Assembly (NCBI GenBank): GCA_903789665.1
Contig: CAIFEX010000021.1
Span: 1-60,924, forward strand
DNA: 60,924 nucleotides
From: an uncultured Clostridium sp.
GTDB lineage: Bacteria; Bacillota; Clostridia; Clostridiales; Clostridiaceae
Reading direction: 5' to 3'
Position numbers and translations under genes: made by a program. Below, one piece after another: positions 44,019 through 53,377 of this stretch. Under the pieces are notes generated by a model, which made no database searches, was not told where the DNA came from, and saw nothing but the letters and a program-made list of their open reading frames with translations. Within the stretch, counting starts at the first letter, position 1; each line of letters opens with the position of its first letter.

Positions 44019-45194
44019 ATGAAAAATAATGAAATTATATTAAAGTATGGTTGTAATCCACATCAGAAACCTGCCAGGGTTTATATAAAAAGAGGAGAAC
44101 TCCCATTTAGAATTATAAATGGCAAGCCTGGATATATAAATCTCATGGATGCACTTAATTCATGGCAGCTTGTTAAGGAATTGAAAAATACTACAGGTAT
44201 TGCAAGTGCGGCCTCTTTTAAACATGTAAGTCCTGCCGGTGCTGCAGTTGCAGTGCCGCTTGATGACATACTGAAGAAGGTATATGCGGTCGGGGATGAG
44301 GAGCTTTCGCCTGCAGCTACTGCATATTGCAGGGCAAGAGGTGCCGATAGAATGTCTTCTTATGGAGATTTTGCGGCTTTAAGTGATGAAGTTGATTTAT
44401 CTACGGCTAAAGTATTAAAAAGTGCTGTTTCTGATGGAATAATTGCGCCGTCCTATAGTAAGGAGGCTCTTGAGGTTTTAAAGAAGAAAAAGAGGGGGAA
44501 TTATTGCATAATTCAAATTGACAAAGATTATGAGCCCTGTGAAATGGAAAAAAGAAAAATATTTGGAGTAACCTTTGAGCAGAAAAGGAATGACGCAATT
44601 ATAACAGATGAACTTTTGAAAAATATAGTAACAAAAAGGAAAGATCTCACTCAGAATGCAAAGAGAGATCTTTTAATATCAATGATTACACTTAAGTATA
44701 CTCAGTCCAATTCTGTATGTTTTGTACTTGATGGACAGGTGATTGGAGTTGGTGCAGGACAGCAGTCAAGAATTCACTGCACAAGACTTGCCGGATCAAA
44801 AGCAGATATATGGTTTTTAAGACAGCATCCTTCAGTCTTATCACTTCCATTTAGAGAGGGGCTTAAAAAAGCTGAGAAAGATAATGCAATAGATCAGTAT
44901 CTTCGTAATGATGTAACGGAAGAGGAGACACGACACTGGAAAGATGTATTTACTGAAGTTCCGGGAAAGCTTACGGAAGAGGAGAAGAAAAATTGGATTT
45001 CAAAACTTAAGGGAGTTTCTCTAGGCTCTGATGCATTTTTCCCATTTAGGGATAACATAGACAGGGCGTCTAAAAGCGGGGTTGAGTACATTGTTGAGCC
45101 AGGCGGTTCCATAAGAGATGATGCTGTGATAGAAGCCTGCAATGATTATAATATTATAATGGCCTTTTCAGATTTAAGGCTGTTTCACCATTAG
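44019..45194 (+). CDS. Stand-alone AICAR formyltransferase (PurH C-terminal-type)
   Basis: The 391-residue protein has the AICAR transformylase half of PurH without the N-terminal IMP cyclohydrolase domain: LKYGCNPHQKPARVY, SFKHVSPAGAAVAVPL, RARGADRMSSYGDFAALSDE, GVGAGQQSRIHCTRLAGSKA and the terminal ALSD-like SDLRLFHH. It makes FAICAR from ZMP using 10-formyl-THF. GGAAGGGAG lies about 9 bases before ATG 44019 (ATG 44013 is an alternative). The ZTP riboswitch upstream matches its substrate precisely. A separate cyclohydrolase must exist elsewhere. Confidence 0.93.
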   Translation: MKNNEIILKYGCNPHQKPARVYIKRGELPFRIINGKPGYINLMDALNSWQLVKELKNTTGIASAASFKHVSPAGAAVAVPLDDILKKVYAVGDEELSPAATAYCRARGADRMSSYGDFAALSDEVDLSTAKVLKSAVSDGIIAPSYSKEALEVLKKKKRGNYCIIQIDKDYEPCEMEKRKIFGVTFEQKRNDAIITDELLKNIVTKRKDLTQNAKRDLLISMITLKYTQSNSVCFVLDGQVIGVGAGQQSRIHCTRLAGSKADIWFLRQHPSVLSLPFREGLKKAEKDNAIDQYLRNDVTEEETRHWKDVFTEVPGKLTEEEKKNWISKLKGVSLGSDAFFPFRDNIDRASKSGVEYIVEPGGSIRDDAVIEACNDYNIIMAFSDLRLFHH

Positions 45195-45245
45195 AAGAAA
45201 ATAGAAAGATACATTTCAAAAATATAAAAAATATGATAAAATTTT

Positions 45246-45287
45246 AAGCCTTTTATGATAGAGCCTATTTTCATAGAAGGCTTTTTT
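45246..45287 (+). terminator. Terminator after the AICAR formyltransferase gene
   Basis: AAGCCTTTTATGA pairs with TCATAGAAGGCTT (one G-T pair), followed by T residues. Confidence 0.85.
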
Positions 45288-45304
45288 ATTTATATGATGA
45301 AATT

Positions 45305-45323
45305 TAAGGTTCCATTAAGGTTG
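45305..45323. promoter_or_regulatory. OmpR-type direct repeat before the ABC operon
   Basis: TTAAGGTT occurs twice exactly, 11 bp apart, 66 bases upstream of the ATPase gene. It matches the repeat at 43818-43836 in the promoter region of the nearby two-component operon. Confidence 0.65.
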
Positions 45324-45388
45324 CGGTAAATAGGATTTAAACTGGAGGGTCTATCATATGACTTAAGCTGATTCAAGGAGGAAATTGT

Positions 45389-46300
45389 ATGGAGAAAAAT
45401 ATTGTAGAAACTGTAAATTTAGCAAAAAGTTTTAAAAACTTCAATGCAGTAAAGGGAATAAATTTATCTGTAAAAAAAGGAAGAGTATATGGATTCCTTG
45501 GCCCAAACGGGGCGGGAAAATCTACAACTATAAGGATGCTTCTGGGTCTTATAAAACCCACAAGTGGACAAGTCCGTGTGTTTGGCAAAGATTTTCAGAA
45601 AAACAGGATGGATATTTTGAGGAGAGTTGGATCCCTGGTGGAAGCGCCATCTTATTACGGGAATCTGACAGCTTATGAAAATCTGAGGGTATCGGCGGAA
45701 CTTCTGGAACTTGACTATAAATATATTGATGAAGTTCTGGAAGTTGTAAAACTAACAGAGTGGAAAGATAGACGGGCTAGTAAGTTTTCACTCGGCATGA
45801 AACAGAGACTTGGAATTGCCCAGGCTCTAATATCAAAACCGGAACTTCTTATATTGGATGAACCAACCAACGGGCTTGATCCCTCTGGAATTCATGAGAT
45901 AAGAGGTCTTGTTAAAAAACTTCCCAAACTCTACAACATGACAGTCATCATATCCAGCCACAATCTGAGTGAAATTGAACTTGTAGCAGATGATATAGGA
46001 ATTATAAACAGGGGAAATATGCTGTTTCAGGGAACTCTTGAAGAGCTTCATTCAAAAAGCAAGGGGCAGATCTGTATAGGGGCCAGAGATCCTAAAAAAC
46101 TTAAAAATACATTGGACAGCTGCGGATACGAGTACAGGACAGAAGGAAAAGATGTTTTATTAAAGCCCCGGGGAGAGGAGCCGGAGGAGATTTTAAGACA
46201 GCTGGTATTGAAGGACAATAGAGTATTTAAATTTGTAGAAGTGCAAAAATCTCTTGAAGAAATATTTCTTGATCTTACTGGAGGGGGAGAAAATATATGA
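45389..46300 (+). CDS. ABC transporter ATPase, lantibiotic-immunity type (EpiF/MutF/BcrA-like)
   Basis: The 303-residue protein has Walker A GPNGAGKST, signature FSLGMKQRLGIAQAL, Walker B LLILDEPTNGLDPSG and the H-loop IISSHNLSEIEL, with a C-terminal extension typical of BcrA/EpiF. GGAGGAAA precedes the ATG. Two permease genes follow, the first with a 4-base overlap. Expected role: expelling bacitracin-like or lantibiotic peptides from the membrane. The direct repeat upstream suggests control by the neighbouring OmpR-type system. Confidence 0.9.
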   Translation: MEKNIVETVNLAKSFKNFNAVKGINLSVKKGRVYGFLGPNGAGKSTTIRMLLGLIKPTSGQVRVFGKDFQKNRMDILRRVGSLVEAPSYYGNLTAYENLRVSAELLELDYKYIDEVLEVVKLTEWKDRRASKFSLGMKQRLGIAQALISKPELLILDEPTNGLDPSGIHEIRGLVKKLPKLYNMTVIISSHNLSEIELVADDIGIINRGNMLFQGTLEELHSKSKGQICIGARDPKKLKNTLDSCGYEYRTEGKDVLLKPRGEEPEEILRQLVLKDNRVFKFVEVQKSLEEIFLDLTGGGENI

Positions 46301-47058
46301 CATTTACTTCAATTTTAAAATCCGAACTCATGAAGTACAAGAGGTCAATACTTTGGAAGGGTGTATTCTTTATTCCAGTTCTTTCCTTTATACTTTTAAG
46401 TATGGATTTACACATGAGATACAGTTTTTTAATGACAGATGAGCATATAAAATCCCTGTCCAAGTTTGGAATTTACGACAGAGTAGGTGCTCTTATCTAT
46501 GAGAGCCATGCCGCTACCCTGTGGTTTGTCCTACTGAATTTATCAATTGTTGTAGTGGCGGTTATTGTAAATTACATGGAATACAGCGAAAAAACATGGA
46601 AGCAGCTTATGGCAAGACCGGTTGAAAGAAGTAAAGTTTATTTGTCAAAGTGGATTGTAGTGCTTGCAGCTGCATTTATCCTGGTGATTTTAAACGGTAT
46701 GTTTCTGATAATCATAAAAAATTTGTTCCATGTCCAGGGCAGTTACAACTTGATTTTAAGATATATAGGATTTGAATTGTGTACAATTTTGGGAGTGGTG
46801 AGTTTTCAGGAGTTTATAAGCTGTTATATGGAAAATTCGCTGGCAGCTGCAGCTGTAGGTTTTGCAGGAAGTATAGGGGCCTATATGCTTGCACAGAGTA
46901 AGCTCCTTTCGTATTTGGTTCCCTATGCAAATGTATTGATGGCAATGCCGGTTGGAGATGGCAGTGATGCATGTAAGGCAGCTTTTTTTGGTATAGTTTC
47001 CGGAATACTGTGGCTTGTGATAGGTATACTTGAATTCAATAGAAGGGATATAAAGTAG
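46297..47058 (+). CDS. ABC permease, lantibiotic-immunity type (EpiE/MutE-like)
   Basis: The 253-residue protein has six membrane segments and the pattern LKSELMKYKRSILWKGVFFI, ending the first loop with KQLMARPVERSKVYLSKWIV. That pattern is shared by EpiE/MutE/BcrB permeases. It overlaps the ATPase gene by 4 bases. It should pair with the next permease to form the membrane part of the transporter. Confidence 0.85.
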   Translation: MTFTSILKSELMKYKRSILWKGVFFIPVLSFILLSMDLHMRYSFLMTDEHIKSLSKFGIYDRVGALIYESHAATLWFVLLNLSIVVVAVIVNYMEYSEKTWKQLMARPVERSKVYLSKWIVVLAAAFILVILNGMFLIIIKNLFHVQGSYNLILRYIGFELCTILGVVSFQEFISCYMENSLAAAAVGFAGSIGAYMLAQSKLLSYLVPYANVLMAMPVGDGSDACKAAFFGIVSGILWLVIGILEFNRRDIK

Positions 47059-47070
47059 GTGGTGAATAAT

Positions 47071-47802
47071 ATGAAAAGTATATATAAAGTGGAATTATTA
47101 AAGTTGAAGCACTCTAAAATATTGAACATAGTTATGTTTGTTCCACTTTTCTTTGTAATATTGGGTCTTACGAATTTTCTTAGGTATAGAGAACTTTTTA
47201 CATCAAAAGGACAAAATGTATGGAATCAAGTATATATTCAAAGCTCGCTGTTTTATGGCTTGTTTATTATAGCATTGTTTATTACCATAGTTGTAGCTAT
47301 TCTGGTGAGAATAGAAAACAGCGAGGATAATTTTAAGTGGATGCTGACTTTGCCTGTGGAAAGGGGGCAGCTTTATAGGGCGAAGCTTCTTGTGGCCTGT
47401 GGCATAGTGTTTTTAAATCTTGTACTGTTTATGCTTCTTACAATTCTGGCCGGATTGATTGTGGCACCGCAGAATCAAAGTATGCCTGAAGAGTTCATAT
47501 ATGCTCCACTGCTTTGTATTATAGCTTCATTGCCTGTTATAGCAGTTCAATATTATCTGAGTATGAAATTTGAAAATATTGCTGTGCCTCTTGGAATTGG
47601 ACTTGTATTTTCTCTCCCTGCGGTTTTGATTGACAATACCGGATACTGGATGTTTTTCCCATGGGATTATCCGGGCAGGGTATTGGTAGGTGCAGCAAAT
47701 GAAAGTTTTAATTTTCCTCCTTATATGTATGCGGTATCTGTTATTTTGTTTATAGTATTTACACTTGTGGGAGAAAAAGAATTTAAAAAAAGAGATATTT
47801 GA
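47071..47802 (+). CDS. ABC permease, lantibiotic-immunity type (EpiG/MutG-like)
   Basis: The 243-residue protein starts at ATG 47071 with TAGGTGGTG upstream. It has six membrane segments and the same architecture as the previous gene: KVELLKLKHSKILNIVMFVP at the start, and FKWMLTLPVERGQLYRAKLL in the loop. It completes an ATPase-permease-permease operon; a strong terminator follows. Confidence 0.85.
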   Translation: MKSIYKVELLKLKHSKILNIVMFVPLFFVILGLTNFLRYRELFTSKGQNVWNQVYIQSSLFYGLFIIALFITIVVAILVRIENSEDNFKWMLTLPVERGQLYRAKLLVACGIVFLNLVLFMLLTILAGLIVAPQNQSMPEEFIYAPLLCIIASLPVIAVQYYLSMKFENIAVPLGIGLVFSLPAVLIDNTGYWMFFPWDYPGRVLVGAANESFNFPPYMYAVSVILFIVFTLVGEKEFKKRDI

Positions 47803-47804
47803 AA

Positions 47805-47844
47805 AAAAGGGTCCAGCTGCCGTAAAGCAGTGACCCTTTTTTTA
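47805..47844 (+). terminator. Terminator of the ABC operon
   Basis: AAAGGGTC pairs with GACCCTTT, with an inner CTGC/GCAG stem, followed by T residues. Confidence 0.9.
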
Positions 47845-47888
47845 TTTAAGTCTGATTTTGACAGTAAGTAAAGCTTTTCTAGACACTG

Positions 47889-47902
47889 TGATAACGATTA
47901 AG
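47889..47902 (+). promoter_or_regulatory. Possible cre-like site before rhaB
   Basis: TGATAACGATTAAG shares the TGATAACG half with the site at 39303 but lacks the final CA. It lies downstream of a TTGACA at 47858-47863, a possible rha promoter element. Confidence 0.3.
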
Positions 47903-48000
47903 TTAATATATAATTTTAAATATAAATTAATCTATAGGGATAATATCAAGTGATTAAATATTTTAAAGTCAGTAAATTTTAAATAAGGGGAGTAAAAATT

Positions 48001-49401
48001 ATGGATTACTATTTAGGCATAGATATTGGTGCCTCTAGTGGAAGACATATTTTAGGCCATATGGAAAACGGCAAATTAAAAATTGAGGAAATTTATAGAT
48101 TTGAAAATGGAATAAGTAAAATAAACGACGAGTACTGTTGGAATATTGAAAAATTATTCAACAAAGTCAAGAGGGGTATAAAAAAATGCAGAGAGATAGG
48201 TAAAATTCCTAAAACCATAGGAATAGATACATGGGGAGTTGATTTTGTACTTCTTGATGAAAAGGATAAACTAATAGGAAATGCAGTATCCTATAGAGAT
48301 GACAGAACTGAAGGAATTATGGAGAAAGCATTTGAAAAGATGCCAAAGGATATACTCTATCTGCATACGGGAATTCAATTTCAAAGATTTAATACTCTCT
48401 ACCAGCTCCTGGCTGTAAAGGAAAAACATAATGATTATCTAGACAGGACAAGAACATTTTTAATGATACCTGATTACTTGAATTTTTTATTAACTGGAAA
48501 AAAGACGGCAGAATACACCAATGCCTCAACCACACAGCTTGTAAATTCTTTTGATGAAACCTGGGATAGCAATATTTTAGATACTTTTGGAATAGATAAA
48601 GATATTTTTCAAAAGATAAGACTGCCTAAGACAAGGTTAGGTAGGTTGAAGTCCGAACTTGCTGATGAATTTGGCTTTGATGCAGATGTTATCCTGGTTG
48701 CATCTCATGATACTGGGTCTGCTTTTATTGCTTCAGTCTGCAATGATGATGAAAGTATATTTTTGAGCTCTGGAACATGGTCACTTATTGGTGTAGAAAA
48801 CAGTTTTCCGATATGTGTACCCCAGGCTATGAACTACAATTTTACTAATGAAGGCGGTATAGATTATAGATATAGATTTCTAAAAAATATAATGGGACTT
48901 TGGATTATACAGGAAGTGAGAAAAAATTTAAACAATAGATACAGTTTTGAGGAAATAGCAAATATGGCTGGAGAACATATGAATTTCAAGTCAATAATCA
49001 ATGTGGACGATGACAGATTTTTGAAACCGCAGAATATGATTCAGGAGATAAAGAAGTACTGCAGTGAAACGTCACAGGATATTCCACAAAATTTGGGGGA
49101 GATTGCATTTTGTGTTTTCAATAGCCTTGCTCGCAGTTACAAAGCTTCGGTAGAGTCTCTTGAGGAAATATTTGAAAAAAAATTTAAAAAAATAAATATT
49201 TTTGGCGGCGGATGTAAAAATGAATTTTTAAATGAACTGGTAGCGAAAGTTACCGGGAAAACTGTAATTGCCGGACCTTCAGAAGCAACGGCCATAGGAA
49301 ATATTTCAGCACAGCTTCTAAGTACTGGAGTATGTAAAGGTATAAGCGAGGTGAGAAAGCTAATAAGAAAATCTTTTAATATCAGAAAATATTTAGGCTA
49401 G
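48001..49401 (+). CDS. rhaB: Rhamnulokinase
   Basis: The 466-residue FGGY-type sugar kinase phosphorylates L-rhamnulose at O1. It has the phosphate-1 motif YYLGIDIGASSGRHILG (the ASSGR is typical of RhaB), GIDTWGVDFVLLD, SYRDDRTEG, LSSGTWSLIGVE and NIFGGGCKNEFLNELVA. AAGGGGAG precedes the ATG. It is the first gene of a six-gene L-rhamnose cluster. Confidence 0.95.
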   Translation: MDYYLGIDIGASSGRHILGHMENGKLKIEEIYRFENGISKINDEYCWNIEKLFNKVKRGIKKCREIGKIPKTIGIDTWGVDFVLLDEKDKLIGNAVSYRDDRTEGIMEKAFEKMPKDILYLHTGIQFQRFNTLYQLLAVKEKHNDYLDRTRTFLMIPDYLNFLLTGKKTAEYTNASTTQLVNSFDETWDSNILDTFGIDKDIFQKIRLPKTRLGRLKSELADEFGFDADVILVASHDTGSAFIASVCNDDESIFLSSGTWSLIGVENSFPICVPQAMNYNFTNEGGIDYRYRFLKNIMGLWIIQEVRKNLNNRYSFEEIANMAGEHMNFKSIINVDDDRFLKPQNMIQEIKKYCSETSQDIPQNLGEIAFCVFNSLARSYKASVESLEEIFEKKFKKINIFGGGCKNEFLNELVAKVTGKTVIAGPSEATAIGNISAQLLSTGVCKGISEVRKLIRKSFNIRKYLG

Positions 49402-49433
49402 TAAAATAAAAATGGAAAAGCGAGGTAAATTAG

Positions 49434-50690
49434 ATGAATGTTGAAGAAAAATATAAAGCGGCGAAACAGGAATATGAAAAGTGGGGAATAGACGTTGACG
49501 ATATTTTGGAAAAATTGAAAAAGATCAAGATATCCATAAATTGCTGGCAGGGTGATGATATTACAGGGTTTGAAGTAAACCCACGAAAACTGTCAGGAGG
49601 GATTGCCGCCACAGGGAATTATCCTGGTAAAGCGAGAAACCCGGAAGAATTAAGAAAAGATTTGAGTGAAGCAATGAACCTTATTCCTGGAAAACATAAG
49701 GTTAATCTTCATGCAATATATGCTGAAACTGGTGGAAAATTTGTAGATAGAGATGAAATAAAGCCTGAGTATTTTGAAAACTGGGTGTCCTGGGCAAAGA
49801 AAAATGGCCTGGGTTTAGATTTCAACCCGACTATATTTTCTCATGAAAAGGCTGATGATGGTCTTACACTTTCTCATCCAAACAAGGAAATTCGTGATTT
49901 TTGGATAAGACACTGTATCATTTCAAGAAAAATTGGAGAATATTTTGGAAAAGAACTTGGTCAAACCTGTTTGACAAATATCTGGATACCAGACGGATAC
50001 AAGGACATTCCAAGTGATAGGCTAGGGCCAAGAAGACGGCTCAAAGATTCTCTGGAGAAGATATTCCAGGTAAAGACAGATAAAAGGTATAATTTGGATT
50101 CTGTGGAGTCAAAGGTATTTGGAATAGGAGCTGAATCCTATACTGTAGGTTCCAGTGAATTTTATTTGAATTTTGCAGCAAAAAATGATGTGCTGTGCTT
50201 GATGGATACAGGGCATTATCATCCTACGGAAAAAGTTTCAGACAAAATTTCATCAATGCTTCTATTTTACGATAAAATTGCCCTGCATGTAAGCAGACCG
50301 GTTCATTGGGACAGTGATCATGTTATAGTTTTTGATGATGAACTTAAGGAGATTGCAAAGGAGATAGTAAGAGATAATGCACTTGACAGGGTGATAATAG
50401 GACTTGATTTTTTCGATGCAAGTATCAATAGAATAGCTGCATGGGTTATAGGAACGAGAAATATGATAAAAGCACTTTTGTATGCGATGCTTCTGCCGAA
50501 TGGAAAGTTAAAAAAACTCCAGGATGAAGAAAATTATACTGACAGACTTGCCCTGATGGAAGAATTCAAGACATATCCTTTTGGCGCTATATGGGATTAT
50601 TATTGCAAAATAAATGATGTCCCTATAAAAGAATCATGGCTTGATGAAATAAAGAGGTATGAAAAAGAAGAATTAGCAAAGAGAGAGTAG
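49434..50690 (+). CDS. rhaA: L-rhamnose isomerase
   Basis: The 418-residue metal-dependent TIM-barrel enzyme converts L-rhamnose to L-rhamnulose. Diagnostic segments: [91 protein letters not shown] and [14 protein letters not shown]. The length is normal. It starts 32 bases after rhaB, with AGCGAGG upstream, and rhaD follows 8 bases after its stop. Confidence 0.97.
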   Translation: MNVEEKYKAAKQEYEKWGIDVDDILEKLKKIKISINCWQGDDITGFEVNPRKLSGGIAATGNYPGKARNPEELRKDLSEAMNLIPGKHKVNLHAIYAETGGKFVDRDEIKPEYFENWVSWAKKNGLGLDFNPTIFSHEKADDGLTLSHPNKEIRDFWIRHCIISRKIGEYFGKELGQTCLTNIWIPDGYKDIPSDRLGPRRRLKDSLEKIFQVKTDKRYNLDSVESKVFGIGAESYTVGSSEFYLNFAAKNDVLCLMDTGHYHPTEKVSDKISSMLLFYDKIALHVSRPVHWDSDHVIVFDDELKEIAKEIVRDNALDRVIIGLDFFDASINRIAAWVIGTRNMIKALLYAMLLPNGKLKKLQDEENYTDRLALMEEFKTYPFGAIWDYYCKINDVPIKESWLDEIKRYEKEELAKRE

Positions 50691-50698
50691 GGATAAAA

Positions 50699-51523
50699 TT
50701 GAAAGTTGAAGATTCAAAATTTGTAAAAGATTTTATAAAACTCACTTATGATGCTTGGCTTAAAGGCTGGCACGAGCGTAATGGTGGAAATTTGAGCTAT
50801 AGAATATCAGAAGATGAAATAAAGGGCGTAGAGGAGGAATTAGATCAAAATTCGGAGTTTATATCTATAGGTGTATCTGTTCCCAATTTAGCCAATGAGT
50901 ATTTTCTGGTAACTGGCAGTGGAAAATATATGAGAAATGTAAAGCTTGCTCCCAAAGCTAATATAGGTATAGTCAAAATAGATGGAAATGGAGAAAATTA
51001 TAAAAAAGTGTGGGGACTTTTAAATGGTGCAAATCCCACCAGTGAGTTTCCATCACATCTCATGAGTCATTCTGTTAAAAAAGAAATTACAGACGGTAGA
51101 AATAGGGTCATATACCACGCACATGCTACTAACCTGATTGCACTTACTTTTGTATTGCCGCTTGACAGCAGAGTATTTACAAGGGAACTTTGGGAGATGG
51201 CCACTGAATGCCCTGTGATATTTCCCTCAGGAATTGGGGTTGTACCTTGGATGGTACCGGGAGGTACGGCAATTGCAAAGGAAACCAGTAAACTTATGAG
51301 GGAATTCGATGTGGTAGTATGGGCTCATCATGGAGTTTTTGCTGCAGGTGAAACCTTAGATAGCGCATTTGGTCTTATGGATACAGTTGAGAAATCAGCT
51401 GAAATTCTTGTAAAGGTATTGTCTATGGGAGGAAAAAGGCAGACTATAACTGCAAGTGATTTTAGAGATCTTGCCGGAGCTTTCCATGTTACTTTACCTG
51501 AAAAATTTTTATATGAAAAATAA
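50699..51523 (+). CDS. rhaD: Rhamnulose-1-phosphate aldolase
   Basis: The 274-residue class II aldolase splits L-rhamnulose 1-phosphate into DHAP and L-lactaldehyde. It has GWHERNGGNLSYRI, a zinc site in VIYHAHATNLIALTFVL with a later His in WAHHGVFAAGETLDSAFGLM, and the catalytic Glu in ELWEMATECPVIFPSG. The start is TTG at 50699 with GGGA upstream. The lactaldehyde produced feeds 1,2-propanediol formation, linking this operon to the microcompartment genes. Confidence 0.95.
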   Translation: MKVEDSKFVKDFIKLTYDAWLKGWHERNGGNLSYRISEDEIKGVEEELDQNSEFISIGVSVPNLANEYFLVTGSGKYMRNVKLAPKANIGIVKIDGNGENYKKVWGLLNGANPTSEFPSHLMSHSVKKEITDGRNRVIYHAHATNLIALTFVLPLDSRVFTRELWEMATECPVIFPSGIGVVPWMVPGGTAIAKETSKLMREFDVVVWAHHGVFAAGETLDSAFGLMDTVEKSAEILVKVLSMGGKRQTITASDFRDLAGAFHVTLPEKFLYEK

Positions 51524-51542
51524 ATTACTTAAAATGTTATTT

Positions 51543-51587
51543 TGCATTCTGTATTCTATATACCCTGGGTTATGGATGCGGAATGCA
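51543..51587 (+). promoter_or_regulatory. Intra-operon hairpin between rhaD and rhaM
   Basis: TGCATTC and GAATGCA close a long stem rich in G-T pairs around a CCCTGGG loop. There is no T-run, so it is more likely an RNA-processing or stability element than a terminator. Confidence 0.4.
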
Positions 51588-51630
51588 GAAATATTTATTA
51601 TATTTTATGTGAAATAGGAGGTATATGTAA

Positions 51631-51945
51631 GTGATTAGAAAGGGAACCATAATGAAATTATATAAAGGATTTGAAGATGAATATCGAAGAAGACATAGCC
51701 AGATTTGGCCTGAAATGGTTGACATGCTGCACGAATATGGAGCAAGAAATTATTCCATATTTCTGGATAAAAAAACAGATACTTTGTTTGGGTATATTGA
51801 AATAGAAGATGAAGAAAAGTGGAACAGGAGTGCAGAGACAAAAATCTGTAGAAAATGGTGGAATTATATGAAGGACATAATGGAAACGAATCCAGACAAT
51901 AGTCCTGTATCAGTGGATTTAAAAGAAGTATTTCATATGGATTAA
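51631..51945 (+). CDS. rhaM: L-rhamnose mutarotase
   Basis: The 104-residue protein starts at GTG, with AGGAGG 10 or more bases upstream. It reads GFEDEYRRRHSQIWPEMVDM, then ARNYSIFLDKKTDTLFGYIE and ICRKWWNYMKDIMETNPDN, the RhaM family pattern with the catalytic His in RRRHxxIWPE. It interconverts alpha and beta anomers of L-rhamnose. It is in the rha operon. Confidence 0.95.
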   Translation: MIRKGTIMKLYKGFEDEYRRRHSQIWPEMVDMLHEYGARNYSIFLDKKTDTLFGYIEIEDEEKWNRSAETKICRKWWNYMKDIMETNPDNSPVSVDLKEVFHMD

Positions 51946-51969
51946 TAATGGTAATTGGGAGGAATTTAG

Positions 51970-53232
51970 ATGTCCGGTAAAGAAACTAATTTTAAAGAAA
52001 CATTAACTGTTTCCATGTCTAATTTTTTGGATGCGGGTGCAATAGTGGCGGGCGCAAGCGGACTGACATTGTGGATGAATTTCCTGCATTTGAATGATAT
52101 GTCTCTAGGACTTCTTGGAGCAGTTAGTGCCAATGGGTTTGGAGCAGCACTTGGAGCACTGATAGGTGGTCCTTTGGCTGACAAATATGGAAGAAAATTT
52201 ATCTATAGGTATGATCTGCTGTTTTATATGCTTGGTGTTGCTTTGATAGCTCTATCGGCCAATTTTCCTATGCTTTTGATAGGCTATATTATAACGGGAA
52301 TGGCAGTAGGTGCGGTGGTTCCGGCTTCATGGAGTTATTTGGGGGAACAGGCTCCCGCTGGAAAGCGCTGTGCAAATATTGGATGGGGCCAATTTTCTTG
52401 GTCGTTTGCACCTATGACAATATTTATCATGTCTATTTTTTTAAACAGACTTGGACTTCTGGGCAACAGGATTATGTTTGGGATGTTGTTTGTTGTGGCA
52501 TTGATCACATGGATTTTACAGCAGCAAATTGAAGAATCTAAAATCTGGAAAGAAGAAAAACAGAGAGAGAAATCAAAGGATTTTGTGAAATCTCCTACTA
52601 GTGAAATATTTACAATTAAAGCAAACAGGCAAGCTTTTGTTTTATGTGCGGGAACTTATACTCTGTGGAATTTGGTTGCAGGACTTCAGGGATATTTTCT
52701 ACCTTATATTTTTACCAGAATAGGCAACTTGAATAATTTACAATCCAATGGTTTAAATGCGTTTATTTGGTTTATGATAGTTGTATCCACTTATTTTGTA
52801 TTTATAAGGAAAGGAGATATTTGGAATAGAAAAGTAGTGTTTTCGGTAGGATGTGTTATGGAAGTTATAGCGTGGATTATCCTTGTTTTTGCTCCTATGA
52901 AATGGACTTCACTTGTAATTTTTGATATATTGTGGGGAATCTCTGCAGGATTCAGCGCGCAATGCTTCTTTGCACTGTGGAGTGTGGAACTGTTTAAGAC
53001 AGAATATAGAGCCAAGACACAGGGAATTATATTTTTTTTGGTACGTGGTGGAGTTGGGGTAATTTCTTTGGTTTTCCCGACTATGTTGACGGCCTTTGGT
53101 TTTCAGAGAACAGGTCTTCTCTTAATTGCAGTTTTGGCTATTCAGCTGATTATTGGATTGGTATATACGCCTGAAACCAGAGGAATGAGTGTTTATGAAA
53201 TAGAGGAAAAAAGATATGGAAATAATTATTAA
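51970..53232 (+). CDS. MFS sugar transporter, probable L-rhamnose permease
   Basis: The 420-residue protein has twelve membrane segments and sugar-porter-like motifs: GGPLADKYGRKFIYRYDLLF between segments 2 and 3, and VPASWSYLGEQAPAGKRCAN. It begins 24 bases after rhaM with TTGGGAGG upstream. It differs in type from the E. coli rhamnose:H+ symporter RhaT, which is not MFS. Position in the operon points to L-rhamnose or a related deoxysugar. Confidence 0.83.
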   Translation: MSGKETNFKETLTVSMSNFLDAGAIVAGASGLTLWMNFLHLNDMSLGLLGAVSANGFGAALGALIGGPLADKYGRKFIYRYDLLFYMLGVALIALSANFPMLLIGYIITGMAVGAVVPASWSYLGEQAPAGKRCANIGWGQFSWSFAPMTIFIMSIFLNRLGLLGNRIMFGMLFVVALITWILQQQIEESKIWKEEKQREKSKDFVKSPTSEIFTIKANRQAFVLCAGTYTLWNLVAGLQGYFLPYIFTRIGNLNNLQSNGLNAFIWFMIVVSTYFVFIRKGDIWNRKVVFSVGCVMEVIAWIILVFAPMKWTSLVIFDILWGISAGFSAQCFFALWSVELFKTEYRAKTQGIIFFLVRGGVGVISLVFPTMLTAFGFQRTGLLLIAVLAIQLIIGLVYTPETRGMSVYEIEEKRYGNNY

Positions 53233-53292
53233 ATAAAAGATAGATTGTGTTTTAATCCTACTCAATGTAAAATATATACGGGAGAGCTGTAA

Positions 53293-53339
53293 GGGGCATT
53301 GGTCTAGTAATACCAGGCCCCAATCTGTCACTGCAGATT
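53293..53339 (+). promoter_or_regulatory. Two adjacent hairpins before the AraC regulator
   Basis: GGGGC...GCCCC with inner GGT/ACC, then AATCT...AGATT. No T-run follows. These may end the rha transcript or act as a leader structure. Confidence 0.4.
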
Positions 53340-53377
53340 GCTTGGACCATAAAAATAAATTATAAAAGGTGATATAT

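Noticed and set aside
41599-47802. Complete lantibiotic biosynthesis cluster
   Set aside because: Only sensing and immunity-type transport genes are seen; there is no precursor peptide, LanB/C/M or protease.
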